Assembly: GCA_963717085.1 (NCBI GenBank)
Contig: CAVQVM010000004.1
Coordinates: 1 to 64,000 of the forward strand
Reading direction: 5' to 3'
DNA length: 64,000 bases
Source: DASQUK01 sp963717085
GTDB taxonomy: Bacteria > Actinomycetota > Acidimicrobiia > Acidimicrobiales > VFJN01
Position numbers and translations under genes: made by a program. The number at the start of each line of letters is the position of its first letter. Positions within the stretch are counted from its first letter, which is position 1. Positions 53,946-61,682 of this stretch are shown here, piece after piece. The notes beneath the pieces are model-generated. The model was not told the DNA's origin. It was given only the letters and a program-made list of their open reading frames with translations, and ran no database searches.

Positions 53946-53948
53946 CTT
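53943..53948 (+). promoter_or_regulatory. -10 element TAGCTT before the DHPS-like gene
   Basis: TAGCTT overlaps the comEC stop codon (TAG 53943-53945) and ends seven bases before ATG 53956. Possible leaderless promoter inside the competence operon. Confidence 0.4.
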
Positions 53949-53955
53949 CCCCACG

Positions 53956-54558
53956 ATGATCGCGTCCGCCCCGCCGCCGCTGCCACGGGTCGAGCTGGCG
54001 CTGACGCTGGGCGACAAGGCGTTCGACCTGCGGTGGCGGGCACTGGTGGGCGCGGTGGTCGCTGCGCCGCGGTTCGGTCGGGAGAGCGAGGTGCTCGCGA
54101 CGGTCCGCGCTGCGGCGCAAGCGGGCGCCGACATCGCGGTGACGTCGCTGCCGCCCCGGCTCGTCGGTCCCGCCACCCGTGCCGGCGGCGTGCCCATCGC
54201 AGCCAGGGCTTCGTCGCTCGAGGCGGTGGAGGCGGCCTCGGAGGCCGGGGCCGCCCTGGTGCTCGTGCCGGCCGATCTCGTCGGCGCGGTGGCCGACGCC
54301 GGCGCCACCGCGGCGCTGCTCGTCGACGACGTCGGCGACATCGATCGTGCCCGAGCCGTGGTCGGCGACCGTCCCGTGCCGTTGGCGATCGACACGTCGG
54401 CGATCGCGACGCGGGACGAGGCGTTGGCGATCGAGTCGGTCGCCGTCCCCTGGGGGTGCCGGCTGCTCTGCACCAACGACGTCCGGCGGACCCGGCGTGT
54501 CGTCGAAACCGTCGCTGCCTTGCTGGCGGCGCAGCGTGGGCGGGCCGACCGGCCGTGA
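53956..54558 (+). CDS. Dihydropteroate-synthase-like TIM-barrel protein
   Basis: A protein of 200 residues from ATG 53956. The opening LTLGDKAFDLRWRALVGAVVA and AAQAGADIAVTSLPP, and the later VPLAIDTSAIATRDEAL, recall DHPS (FDLTxRxLVMGIlN, AGADIID, SIDTxkaeVa) but the pterin and sulfonamide-site residues are lost, and the protein is about 70 residues shorter. It is probably a non-catalytic relative of unknown role. Its stop overlaps the GTG of holA, so it is coupled to that gene. The identification is by weak pattern only. Confidence 0.5.
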   Translation: MIASAPPPLPRVELALTLGDKAFDLRWRALVGAVVAAPRFGRESEVLATVRAAAQAGADIAVTSLPPRLVGPATRAGGVPIAARASSLEAVEAASEAGAALVLVPADLVGAVADAGATAALLVDDVGDIDRARAVVGDRPVPLAIDTSAIATRDEALAIESVAVPWGCRLLCTNDVRRTRRVVETVAALLAAQRGRADRP

Positions 54559-55559
54559 CGGCGGTCCGCGCGGATGCGCCCGTGTACCTCGTCCGGGGCG
54601 ACGACGATGTGATCCTGCGGGACGCCACCCACGAGCTGATCCACCGGCTCCTCGGCGACGTCGACGCCGGCCTGGCCGTGGACGAGATCGGCCGTGACCG
54701 GTTCCAGCCCACCGACGGGTCGGAGCCGAGCATCGCCCCGTTGGTCCAGGCGGCCCAGACCCCACCGTTCCTGACTGAGCGGCGGGTCGTCGTGGGGCGC
54801 GAGCTGGAGGTGTTCACGCGGTCAGAGCAGGTGGCGGCGCTGGTCGCTTACCTCGAGGATCCCCTTCCGACGACTTCGCTGGTGCTGGTATGGGGGCAGG
54901 GCCGGGTCCCCAAGACGCTCACCGACGCCGTGAAGGCCCACGGAGGCGAACAGGTCGACACCAGCCCGGGCCGCAAGATCGCCGCGTGGGTCGACGAGCA
55001 GCTGCGAGGTGGTCGGCTGCAGGTCGACCGGGCCGGAACCGATCGGCTCGTGGGGTGGCTCGGCGACGACCCCCAGCGGCTGGTCGGGCTCATCGCCACG
55101 CTCGTGGGGGCCTTCGGCGGGGGCGCCCAGCTCGGTGTGGAGGACATCGAGCCGTTCCTGGGCGAGGGCGGCGGCGTCCCCCCATGGGAGCTAACCGACG
55201 CCCTGGACCGCGGCGACATCGCCACGGCGCTCGCCAAGCTGCGGCGCATGCTGGACGGTGGCGGCCGCCATCCCCTGGTGGTGATGGCCACGTTGCACGG
55301 GCACTACGCCCGCATGCTGCAGCTCGACGGGGCGCCGGTCAGCGGGGAGAGGGACGCAGCGCAGCTCCTCGGGCTCCGGGGATCGACGTACCCGGCCCGC
55401 AAGGCGATGCAGCAGGCGCGCCGGCTGGGCCACGACCGGATCGTGGACGCCATCACCCTGCTGGCGGCCGCCGACCTGGACCTTCGGGGTGCCAAGGCGT
55501 GGCCCGAAGACCTCGTGCTCGAGGTCCTGGTCGCCCGCCTGGCGCGGCTGGCGCGCTAG
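54555..55559 (+). CDS. holA: DNA polymerase III delta subunit
   Basis: A protein of 334 residues from GTG 54555 inside the previous stop. The family pattern is PVYLVRGDDDVILRDATHELI at the start, PFLTERRVVVGRELEVF, the AAA-like central part LVLVWGQGRVPKTLTDAVKAHG, and the C-terminal collar region ALDRGDIATALAKLRRMLDGGGRHPLVVMATLHGHYARMLQL. HolA opens the sliding clamp within the clamp loader. The position after comEA-comEC and before rpsT (opposite strand) is the usual actinobacterial order. Confidence 0.95.
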   Translation: MTAVRADAPVYLVRGDDDVILRDATHELIHRLLGDVDAGLAVDEIGRDRFQPTDGSEPSIAPLVQAAQTPPFLTERRVVVGRELEVFTRSEQVAALVAYLEDPLPTTSLVLVWGQGRVPKTLTDAVKAHGGEQVDTSPGRKIAAWVDEQLRGGRLQVDRAGTDRLVGWLGDDPQRLVGLIATLVGAFGGGAQLGVEDIEPFLGEGGGVPPWELTDALDRGDIATALAKLRRMLDGGGRHPLVVMATLHGHYARMLQLDGAPVSGERDAAQLLGLRGSTYPARKAMQQARRLGHDRIVDAITLLAAADLDLRGAKAWPEDLVLEVLVARLARLAR

Positions 55560-55566
55560 ATACCGG

Positions 55567-55845
55567 TCAGTCTTCCGTGGGCTCGCCGGCTGCCTGGTTG
55601 ATCCGGGCGTGCAGCCGGGCCTTACGCCGCGCCGCCTGGTTCTTGTGGATCACGCCCTTGGCGGCTGCGCTGTCGATGCGGCTGACGGCCTCGCGCAGCT
55701 TCGTGTCGGCGTCGTCCTCGCCCGCCTCGGCTGCGGCGACGGCCGCCTTGGCGCGGGACTTGAGCTCGGACCGCACGGCCTTGTTGCGCTCGTGGCGCAC
55801 GATGTTCTGGCGGTTGCGCTTGATCTGGCTCTTGATGTTCGCCAC
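55567..55845 (-). CDS. rpsT: 30S ribosomal protein S20
   Basis: A protein of 92 residues, MANIKSQIKRNRQNIVRHER at the start, with the S20 helix pattern continuing through AVRSELKSRAKAAVAAAEAG and AAKGVIHKNQAARRKARLHARI. It binds 16S rRNA near the 5' domain. It is convergent with holA (7-base gap) and read from its own promoter at about 55904, with a leader of roughly 50 bases containing GGGAGCAGG as a Shine-Dalgarno. A family A repeat lies directly upstream of the -10 box. Confidence 0.97.
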   Translation of the reverse strand: MANIKSQIKRNRQNIVRHERNKAVRSELKSRAKAAVAAAEAGEDDADTKLREAVSRIDSAAAKGVIHKNQAARRKARLHARINQAAGEPTED

Positions 55846-55903
55846 GGACGGACCTGCTCCCTTGGGAGGTTCGCGGAAGACTTTCGTTGTTGCGGGGAGC
55901 GTT

Positions 55904-55909
55904 ACTGTA
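55904..55909 (-). promoter_or_regulatory. -10 element TACAGT of rpsT
   Basis: On the minus strand TACAGT lies immediately downstream of the family A repeat, so a -35 region at the usual spacing would fall inside the repeat hairpin. Confidence 0.5.
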
Positions 55910-55973
55910 CTTCCCGCTCTTGCCGCCGGCGGCGGCGGGCCGCTCGGGCCACGGCCTCGCTGCGCGCTCGGCC
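55910..55973 (-). repeat. Interspersed hairpin repeat family A, copy A5 (upstream of rpsT)
   Basis: On the minus strand: GAGGCCGAGCG, hairpin CGC-A-GCG, AGGCCGTGG, then GCCCGAGCGGCCC, stem GCCGCC with stem GGCGGC (55922-55933), AAGAGCGGGAAG. This is the only non-coding copy. The bases after the module (TACAGTAAC) resemble those after copy A3 (CACAGGAAC). Confidence 0.82.
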
Positions 55974-56049
55974 TCTGTGCAAATAGCCGGGACAGGGTAG
56001 CGGCGGGGCCGGCGGATTGTCACACCGGAGGACCAGGACGACGCGCCGC

Positions 56050-56055
56050 TAGCAT
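56050..56055 (+). promoter_or_regulatory. -10 element TAGCAT of lepA
   Basis: TAGCAT ends 13 bases before ATG 56069, which would give a 5' leader of only about six bases, too short for a Shine-Dalgarno. Confidence 0.45.
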
Positions 56056-56068
56056 TCGACGGCCCCCT

Positions 56069-57853
56069 ATGGATCCCTCGCGCATCCGCAACGTCTCGGT
56101 CATCGCCCACATCGACCACGGCAAGTCGACGCTGGCCGACCGCCTGCTGGAGCTCAGCGGTGCCGTCGATCCCCGGGACATGCGCGACCAGTACCTGGAC
56201 TCGATGGAGCTCGAGCGGGAGCGGGGCATCACGATCAAGCTCCAGTCGGTGCGGCTCGGGTACCGCGACTACGTGATCGACCTCATCGACACGCCGGGCC
56301 ACGTCGACTTCGGCTACGAGGTGTCACGGTCGCTGGCCGCCTGCGAGGGCGTCATCCTGCTGGTCGACGCCGCCCAGGGGATCGAGGCTCAGACCCTGGC
56401 CAACTCCTACCAGGCGCTCGATCACGACCTCGAGATCGTCGCCGCGCTCAACAAGATCGACCTGCCGGCCGCCGACCCCGACCGCTACGCCGCCGAGATC
56501 GAGAAGGTGCTGGGCATTCCGGCCGACCAGATCCTGCGCATCAGCGCCAAGACCGGAGAGGGCGTGCCCGAGCTGCTCGATGCCGTCATCGAGCGGGTGC
56601 CGCCGCCCGCGGGCGACCCCGACGCGCCGCTCCAGGCACTGATCTTCGACTCCCACTACGACCCGTACCGGGGCGTCGTCTCGTCGGTCAGGGTGACCAA
56701 CGGCAACCTCACGACCGGAAGCCGACTGCGGTTCATGCAGGCGGGTGCTGTCCACGACGCCGACGAGGTCGGGGTGCGCACGCCTGCCAACACGCCGGTG
56801 GCGTCGCTCGGCCCGGGCGAGACCGGCTACCTCATCGCCGGGATCAAGGACGTGGCCGAGGCCCGGTCGGGCGAGACGGTGACGGAGACGGTCCGCCCCG
56901 CGGCAGAACCCCTTGCCGGCTACCGCGACCCCAAGCCCATGGTGTTCTGCGGGCTCTATCCCGTCGACGGCGACCAGTTCTCCGACCTGCGGGACTCGCT
57001 CGAGAAGCTGCGCCTCAACGACGCCAGCTTCACGTACGAGCCCGAGACGTCGGGGGCGCTGGGGTTCGGGTTCCGCTGCGGCTTCCTGGGGCTTCTGCAC
57101 ATGGAGATCGTCCGGGAGCGCCTCGAGCGCGAGTTCGACCTGAGCCTCATCGCCACGGCTCCGTCGGTCGCCTACCAGGTGCACCGGACCGACGGCACGG
57201 TCGTCGAGGTCGACAACCCGTCCGCCATGCCGCCGGCCCAGGAGATCGACCACATCGAGGAGCCGTTCCTCACCTGCACGATCCTCACGCCCACCGACTA
57301 CACCGGCACGCTCATGGAGCTGTGCCAGCAGCGCCGCGGGGAGATGTCCAAGCTCGAGTACCTCTCGCCCGAGCGCATCGAGCTGATCTACCGGTTGCCG
57401 CTCGCCGAGGTGGTGCGTGACTTCTTCGACCAGCTCAAGTCGCGCACGCAGGGCTACGCCAGCCTGGACTACGAGCCCGCCGGCTACGACCGCTCCGACC
57501 TCGTACGCGTCGACGTAGTGCTCAACGGTGTGGCCGCCGACGCGTTCAGCGCCATCGTCCACAAGGACAAGGCCTACGACTACGGCCGCCGCATGGCGGA
57601 GAGGCTCCGGGAGCTGATCCCCCGCCAGCTCTTCGACGTCCCCATCCAGGCCGCCATCGGCGGGCGCATCATCTCCCGAGAGACGGTCAAGGCCAAGCGC
57701 AAGGACGTGCTCGCCAAATGCTACGGGGGCGACATCACCCGCAAGCGCAAGCTGCTGGAGCGGCAGAAGGAGGGCAAGAAGCGGATGAAGTCGATCGGGC
57801 GGGTCGAGGTGCCGCAAGAGGCGTTCATCAGCGCATTGAAGCTGGACGACTGA
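56069..57853 (+). CDS. lepA: Elongation factor 4 (LepA), back-translocating GTPase
   Basis: A protein of 594 residues from ATG 56069. The GTPase motifs are G1 AHIDHGKST, G2 ERERGITIK, G3 DTPGHVDF and G4 NKIDLP; the LepA-specific C-terminal domain includes IGGRIISRETVKAKRKDVLAKCYGGDITRKRKLLERQKEGKKRMK. LepA acts on stalled or newly formed ribosomes. No Shine-Dalgarno is seen close to the start, fitting the leaderless-type -10 box. A long 11-base inverted repeat starts at the stop codon. Confidence 0.98.
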   Translation: MDPSRIRNVSVIAHIDHGKSTLADRLLELSGAVDPRDMRDQYLDSMELERERGITIKLQSVRLGYRDYVIDLIDTPGHVDFGYEVSRSLAACEGVILLVDAAQGIEAQTLANSYQALDHDLEIVAALNKIDLPAADPDRYAAEIEKVLGIPADQILRISAKTGEGVPELLDAVIERVPPPAGDPDAPLQALIFDSHYDPYRGVVSSVRVTNGNLTTGSRLRFMQAGAVHDADEVGVRTPANTPVASLGPGETGYLIAGIKDVAEARSGETVTETVRPAAEPLAGYRDPKPMVFCGLYPVDGDQFSDLRDSLEKLRLNDASFTYEPETSGALGFGFRCGFLGLLHMEIVRERLEREFDLSLIATAPSVAYQVHRTDGTVVEVDNPSAMPPAQEIDHIEEPFLTCTILTPTDYTGTLMELCQQRRGEMSKLEYLSPERIELIYRLPLAEVVRDFFDQLKSRTQGYASLDYEPAGYDRSDLVRVDVVLNGVAADAFSAIVHKDKAYDYGRRMAERLRELIPRQLFDVPIQAAIGGRIISRETVKAKRKDVLAKCYGGDITRKRKLLERQKEGKKRMKSIGRVEVPQEAFISALKLDD

Positions 57854-57932
57854 GGGTCGATTCCGCGGATTCATGCAAAGCCACTCGGACAGCGCTCGTC
57901 GGGTCGCGAGCGCCCGGCAGGATCGACCCTCA
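57851..57932 (+). terminator. Long stem-loop after lepA
   Basis: TGAGGGTCGAT (57851-57861, beginning with the lepA stop) pairs perfectly with ATCGACCCTCA (57922-57932). Inside is a second hairpin, GCGCTCG / CGAGCGC. No T-run. Probably a terminator or mRNA 3' end structure. Confidence 0.55.
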
Positions 57933-57948
57933 TCGAGCGTCTACCTCG

Positions 57949-57976
57949 TTACCGGGGACTTAGCACTCGGTACACT
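57949..57976 (+). promoter_or_regulatory. hrcA promoter
   Basis: TTACCG (57949-57954) and TACACT (57971-57976), 16 bases apart. Transcription would start a few bases before ATG 57987. The CIRCE-like operator covers the -10 box. Confidence 0.55.
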
Positions 57977-57986
57977 CGACTGCCAG
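57960..57986. promoter_or_regulatory. CIRCE-like operator for HrcA
   Basis: TTAGCACTC, nine bases, GACTGCCAG. The left half is a perfect CIRCE half-site; the right half matches GAGTGCTAA at six of nine positions. It ends at the base before the hrcA start codon and overlaps the -10 box, giving direct autorepression relieved by heat. Confidence 0.8.
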
Positions 57987-58988
57987 ATGTTGGACGAGCG
58001 CAAGGCCGCCATCCTCCGAGCGGTCGTGGAGGAGTACATCCAGACCGGGCAGCCGGTGGGCTCCGGCCACGTGGCCCGTGCGCCCGGCGTGGACGTGTCG
58101 TCGGCGACCGTGCGCAACGAGATGGGCCTGCTGGAGTCGGAAGGCTTCCTGCGCCAACCCCACACCTCCGCCGGGCGAGTGCCGACAGAGAAGGGCTACC
58201 GCTTCTTCGTCGATCACCTGCGCCGCCCGGCACGCCTGGCCACCAGCTCGGCCGAGGAGGTGCGAGCGTTCTTCGCACGCGCCCACGGTGAGGTCGAGCA
58301 GATGCTCTCCGAGACCAGTCGATTGCTGTCCGACCTCACCCACCTCACCAGCGTGGTCGTGGCGCCCGCGGCGATCGAGACCACCGTCCGGTCGGTGCAG
58401 CTCGTCGGGCTCAGCACCACGTCGGCCGTGCTCGTCGCCGTGCTGAGCGACGGGTCGGTCGAGAAGCACAGCATCGACCTGCCCCCCGGCGTCGGACAAG
58501 AGCGGGTGGCGACGGCCGGCATGCACATGACCGCCCACCTCGCCGGCGGCGCCCGCGAGGCCCTGCCCGCGGTTCCCGCCACCGGCGACGCCCCCACGGA
58601 TTCGCTGGTCGAGCGGGCACTCGCGGCCCTCGCCCTTCCTCCGGCGGGTGACCCCGAGCACGTGTACGTGGGCGGCGCCGCCCGCATGGCCCAGGCGTTC
58701 GACGCCATCGAGACGGTCCGCGAGGTCCTGGGGATCCTCGAGCAGCAATATGTCGTCGTGTCGCTCATACGCGATGTCATCGATCGTGGGTTGCACGTCG
58801 CCATCGGCACCGAGACCGGCATGGCGCCGCTCGCCGAGTGCGCCCTGGTCGTGTCGCCCTACGAGGTCGAGGGCGAGCGGGCCGGCACGATCGGCGTGCT
58901 GGGTCCCACGCGGATGAACTACCCCCAGGCCTTGGCCGCCGTTGCCGTCGTGGGCCATCGTCTCTCCGACCGCCTGACCGAGGGCTAG
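57987..58988 (+). CDS. hrcA: Heat-inducible transcription repressor HrcA
   Basis: A protein of 333 residues; ATG 57987 gives the family start MLDERKAAILRAVVEEYIQTGQPVGS. The winged helix includes SATVRNEMGLLESEGFLRQPHTSAGRVPTEKGYRFFVD near residues 35-75, and the C-terminal GAF-like domain ends with VVSPYEVEGERAGTIGVLGPTRMNYPQALAAV. HrcA represses chaperone genes through CIRCE. A longer ORF from 57873 runs through the operator and is not used. dnaJ follows after six bases, so chaperone and repressor are co-expressed. Confidence 0.96.
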   Translation: MLDERKAAILRAVVEEYIQTGQPVGSGHVARAPGVDVSSATVRNEMGLLESEGFLRQPHTSAGRVPTEKGYRFFVDHLRRPARLATSSAEEVRAFFARAHGEVEQMLSETSRLLSDLTHLTSVVVAPAAIETTVRSVQLVGLSTTSAVLVAVLSDGSVEKHSIDLPPGVGQERVATAGMHMTAHLAGGAREALPAVPATGDAPTDSLVERALAALALPPAGDPEHVYVGGAARMAQAFDAIETVREVLGILEQQYVVVSLIRDVIDRGLHVAIGTETGMAPLAECALVVSPYEVEGERAGTIGVLGPTRMNYPQALAAVAVVGHRLSDRLTEG

Positions 58989-58994
58989 CCAGCG

Positions 58995-60116
58995 TTGCCG
59001 ACCGACTACTACCAGCTGCTCGGCGTCTCCCGGGACGCCACCCAGGAAGAGATCAAGCGCGCCTATCGCCGACTCGCCCGCCAGCTCCACCCCGACACGG
59101 GCCACGGTGACGCCGAATCCGAGGCGCGGTTCAAGGAGGTCACGCGCGCCTATGAGGTGCTGTCCGACCCCGAGAAGCGCCAGCGCTACGACGCCTACGG
59201 TCCCGCCGGCGTGGAGGGCAGCACCGTTGGCGCCGATCCGTTCGGCTTCGGCGGCGGTATCGGCGACGTGTTCGAGGCGTTCTTCGGCTCCAGCCCCTTC
59301 GGGGGCCGCCGGCGTGGGCCGGCCGGGCCGCCCCGGGGCGAGGACCTCGAGCAGGTCGTCGAGCTGGAGTTCGAGGAGGCCGTCTTCGGCTCGCAGCATC
59401 CGGTCACCGTCAAGACCGCTGTGGCCTGCGACGCGTGCGAGGCGACGGGCGCCGCCGACGGCACCCAGCCGATCGCCTGCCTCGAGTGCGGGGGCACGGG
59501 CCAGGTGCAGCGAGTCCGGCAGTCGTTCATCGGGCAGATGGTGACCTCGTCCCCGTGCGCCCGCTGCGGTGGTTCGGGCCAGGTCATCCCCAACCCCTGC
59601 CCGGTGTGCCGGGGTGAGGGCCGCCGCATCCAGGAGCGCACCTACACGGTCGACATCGTCGCCGGCGTCGACGACGGCTCGACGCTGCGGCTGGCCGGGC
59701 GGGGCGCCGTCGGGCCTCGGGGTGGCGCCGCCGGCGACCTGTACGTGCACGTCCGGGTGAAGCCCCACCCCCGCTTCGAGCGCCAGGGCACCGACCTGGC
59801 GACCGTGCTGACCCTGCCGTACACGCAGGCCGCGCTGGGAGCGACGATCGTGTTCGAGACGCTCGAGGGCCCCGAGGAGCTCGAGATCCCCCGCGGCACG
59901 GCGTCGGGCACGACCTTCCGGCTGCGCGGCCGCGGCGTCCCCCACATCGAGCGGCGGTCGCGGGGCGACATGCTGATCGACGTCGTGGTCGACGTGCCCA
60001 CCGAGCTGAGCGAGGAGGAGGAAGAGGTCATCCGCCAGCTCGCCGAGCTGCGGGGTGACGAGGTCGCCCCTCCGCCGACCGGCCTGCTGTCCAAGCTGCG
60101 GTCGGCGTTCAAGTAG
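58995..60116 (+). CDS. dnaJ: Chaperone DnaJ
   Basis: A protein of 373 residues from TTG 58995. The J domain keeps HPD in RRLARQLHPDTGHGD; the Gly/Phe segment DPFGFGGGIGDVFEAFFG follows; four zinc-binding repeats are CDACEATG, CLECGGTG, CARCGGSG and CPVCRGEG; the C-terminal substrate-binding domains end in LLSKLRSAFK. It stimulates DnaK ATPase. No grpE or dnaK is adjacent, so this is the hrcA-linked DnaJ2 type found in many actinobacteria. rsmE starts eight bases after the stop. Confidence 0.97.
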   Translation: MPTDYYQLLGVSRDATQEEIKRAYRRLARQLHPDTGHGDAESEARFKEVTRAYEVLSDPEKRQRYDAYGPAGVEGSTVGADPFGFGGGIGDVFEAFFGSSPFGGRRRGPAGPPRGEDLEQVVELEFEEAVFGSQHPVTVKTAVACDACEATGAADGTQPIACLECGGTGQVQRVRQSFIGQMVTSSPCARCGGSGQVIPNPCPVCRGEGRRIQERTYTVDIVAGVDDGSTLRLAGRGAVGPRGGAAGDLYVHVRVKPHPRFERQGTDLATVLTLPYTQAALGATIVFETLEGPEELEIPRGTASGTTFRLRGRGVPHIERRSRGDMLIDVVVDVPTELSEEEEEVIRQLAELRGDEVAPPPTGLLSKLRSAFK

Positions 60117-60124
60117 CGGCGCCC

Positions 60125-60874
60125 ATGGATGCCGGCTCCGGGCGATCCGGCAGCGGCGAGGTCACCCCGGTCACCGCGCGGGCCCACGTGTTCGTCGCCG
60201 ACCTGGACGCCCCGGTCCTCGACGGCGGTGACGAGCACCACCTGCTGCGGGTGCTGCGGCTTGCGCCCGGGAGCGACGTCACCGCCGGCGACGGTGCCGG
60301 GCGTTGGCGACCCTGCCGCCTCGCGGCCGGGCCGGTCCTCGAGATCGCCGGGGCGACCGTCGACGATCCTCGGGCGGAACCCCCGATCACCGTGGCGTTC
60401 GCCCTGGTGAAGGGGGAGCGCCCGGAGCTGGTGGTGCAGAAGCTGACGGAGCTGGGCGTCGATCGCGTCGCGCCGTTCGTGGCGGGACGATCGGTGGTGC
60501 GGTGGGAGCCGGGCCGCGCCGACCGCCAGGTCGAGCGGTGGCGGGCGATTGCCCGCCAGGCGGCCATGCAGAGCCGGCGCACGTGGCTTCCGGAGGTGGC
60601 GCCCGTGGCTACCTTCCATTCGGTGGCGGCGTTGCCGGGTGCGGCGCTCGCCGATGGCTCCGGGGCTCCGCCCACGCTCGACCGGCCGGTCGTGCTCATC
60701 GGGCCCGAGGGCGGGTGGACGCCTGACGAGCGGGGGGCGGGTCTGCCCATGGTCCGCCTAGCAGCGAACGTCTTGCGGGCGGAGACGGCGGCCATCACCG
60801 CCGGTGCGCTCCTCGCTGCGCTACGGGCCGGCCTCCTGGCGGAGGCGCGCCGGCCAGATCACGTGGTGCGGTGA
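60125..60874 (+). CDS. rsmE: 16S rRNA m3U1498 methyltransferase
   Basis: A protein of 249 residues from ATG 60125. The SPOUT-type fold shows HVFVADLDAPVLDGGDEHHLLRVLRLAPGSDV at the N-terminal PUA-like domain, VVQKLTELGVDRVAPF, RWRAIARQAAMQSRR and the SAM knot VVLIGPEGGWTPDER plus LAANVLRAETAAITA. It methylates U1498 of 16S rRNA. It follows dnaJ as in many bacteria. Confidence 0.96.
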   Translation: MDAGSGRSGSGEVTPVTARAHVFVADLDAPVLDGGDEHHLLRVLRLAPGSDVTAGDGAGRWRPCRLAAGPVLEIAGATVDDPRAEPPITVAFALVKGERPELVVQKLTELGVDRVAPFVAGRSVVRWEPGRADRQVERWRAIARQAAMQSRRTWLPEVAPVATFHSVAALPGAALADGSGAPPTLDRPVVLIGPEGGWTPDERGAGLPMVRLAANVLRAETAAITAGALLAALRAGLLAEARRPDHVVR

Positions 60875-60904
60875 GCTCCGGCGCCGCTGTCATATCCGCC
60901 ACGA

Positions 60905-60933
60905 TTGGCGGGCCGATCGCGGTGCCTTAGAGT
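60905..60933 (+). promoter_or_regulatory. Promoter of the bldD-like gene
   Basis: TTGGCG and TAGAGT with a 17-base spacer, giving a leader of about 74 bases. This is one of the few conventional promoters with a leader and a strong Shine-Dalgarno (AGGGGAGGAA) here. Confidence 0.6.
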
Positions 60934-60948
60934 AGGCCCCCGCCTGGA

Positions 60949-60973
60949 CCGCGCGAGTGCCGCACTGGCGCGG
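60949..60973 (+). other. Leader hairpin of the bldD-like gene
   Basis: CCGCGC and GCGCGG with an inner AGT/ACT pair around GCCGC, located 41 bases before the start codon. Possible mRNA-stability element or regulator site. Confidence 0.4.
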
Positions 60974-61013
60974 TTGCCGTCCCGCTGGGGGGCGGCATCA
61001 AGGGGAGGAACAT

Positions 61014-61562
61014 ATGGATAGCGACCTCGAGGTTGAACGCGAGAGCGGCTACGCCATCAAAGTGGGCGCCCGGCTTCGTTCGATCCGGCGCCAGAAGCAT
61101 CTCTCGCTCCAAGACGTCGAGGCGGCATCGGAGCACGAGTTCAAGGCCTCCGTCCTGGGAGCCTACGAGCGGGGTGAGCGGGCGATCTCGGTGCCCCGAT
61201 TGCAGCGGCTCGCCCGCTTCTACCGGGTACCCGTCGACCAGATGCTGCCCAGCGACGAGGAGTTGGGCGGGCGGTCGAACAATGACGACGAGCAGATCGT
61301 CGACCTGCGCGCCCTGCGCGCCGCCCGCCGCGACGATCGGCCCGTCACCATCGACCTCGGTGCCGTCGAGCAGCTCGGCGGGCAGGAGGGCGAGATGCTC
61401 GCCCGCTACCTGCGCATGATCCAGGTGCAGCGCGGCGACTACAACGGCCGGATGCTCACCATCCGGCGGGAGGACCTGCGCGCCGTGGCCTGCATCCTCG
61501 ACTGCCATCCCGAGCAGGTGCCGGCCCGGCTCGACAGCCTGGGCCTGTGCCTGGTCCGCTGA
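61014..61562 (+). CDS. BldD-like transcriptional regulator with c-di-GMP-binding domain
   Basis: A protein of 182 residues from ATG 61014. The N-terminal helix-turn-helix (residues 13-80) reads YAIKVGARLRSIRRQKHLSL, VLGAYERGERAISVPRLQRLARFYRVPVDQMLP. The C-terminal domain matches BldD: LRMIQVQRGDYNGRMLTIRREDLRAVACIL, with the two signature pieces RGD (about 140-142) and RxxD (about 151-154) that hold a c-di-GMP tetramer in Streptomyces. In Streptomyces, BldD represses development genes when bound to c-di-GMP. Here the organism need not sporulate, but c-di-GMP control of this regulator is well supported by the residues. Confidence 0.9.
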   Translation: MDSDLEVERESGYAIKVGARLRSIRRQKHLSLQDVEAASEHEFKASVLGAYERGERAISVPRLQRLARFYRVPVDQMLPSDEELGGRSNNDDEQIVDLRALRAARRDDRPVTIDLGAVEQLGGQEGEMLARYLRMIQVQRGDYNGRMLTIRREDLRAVACILDCHPEQVPARLDSLGLCLVR

Positions 61563-61594
61563 TCACCGCCTGAGCCTCGGCGATCACGGGCGCA

Positions 61595-61645
61595 GCCCAC
61601 CGTTAGACACGCGCGGGCGCGGCCTGCTTCGCTCGCGACCATCCG
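61595..61645 (-). repeat. Repeat family C, copy C2 (inverted, upstream of hemW)
   Basis: On the minus strand: GCGAGCGAAGC, AGGCCGCG, then TAACGGT and GGGCTGCGCCC. These pieces occur in the same order as in the copy at 8583. It lies where the hemW start codon would be expected. Similarity is partial. Confidence 0.4.
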
Positions 61646-61682
61646 TTCCGACCTGCCGACCCCGTTTGGCGTCTACGTCCAC

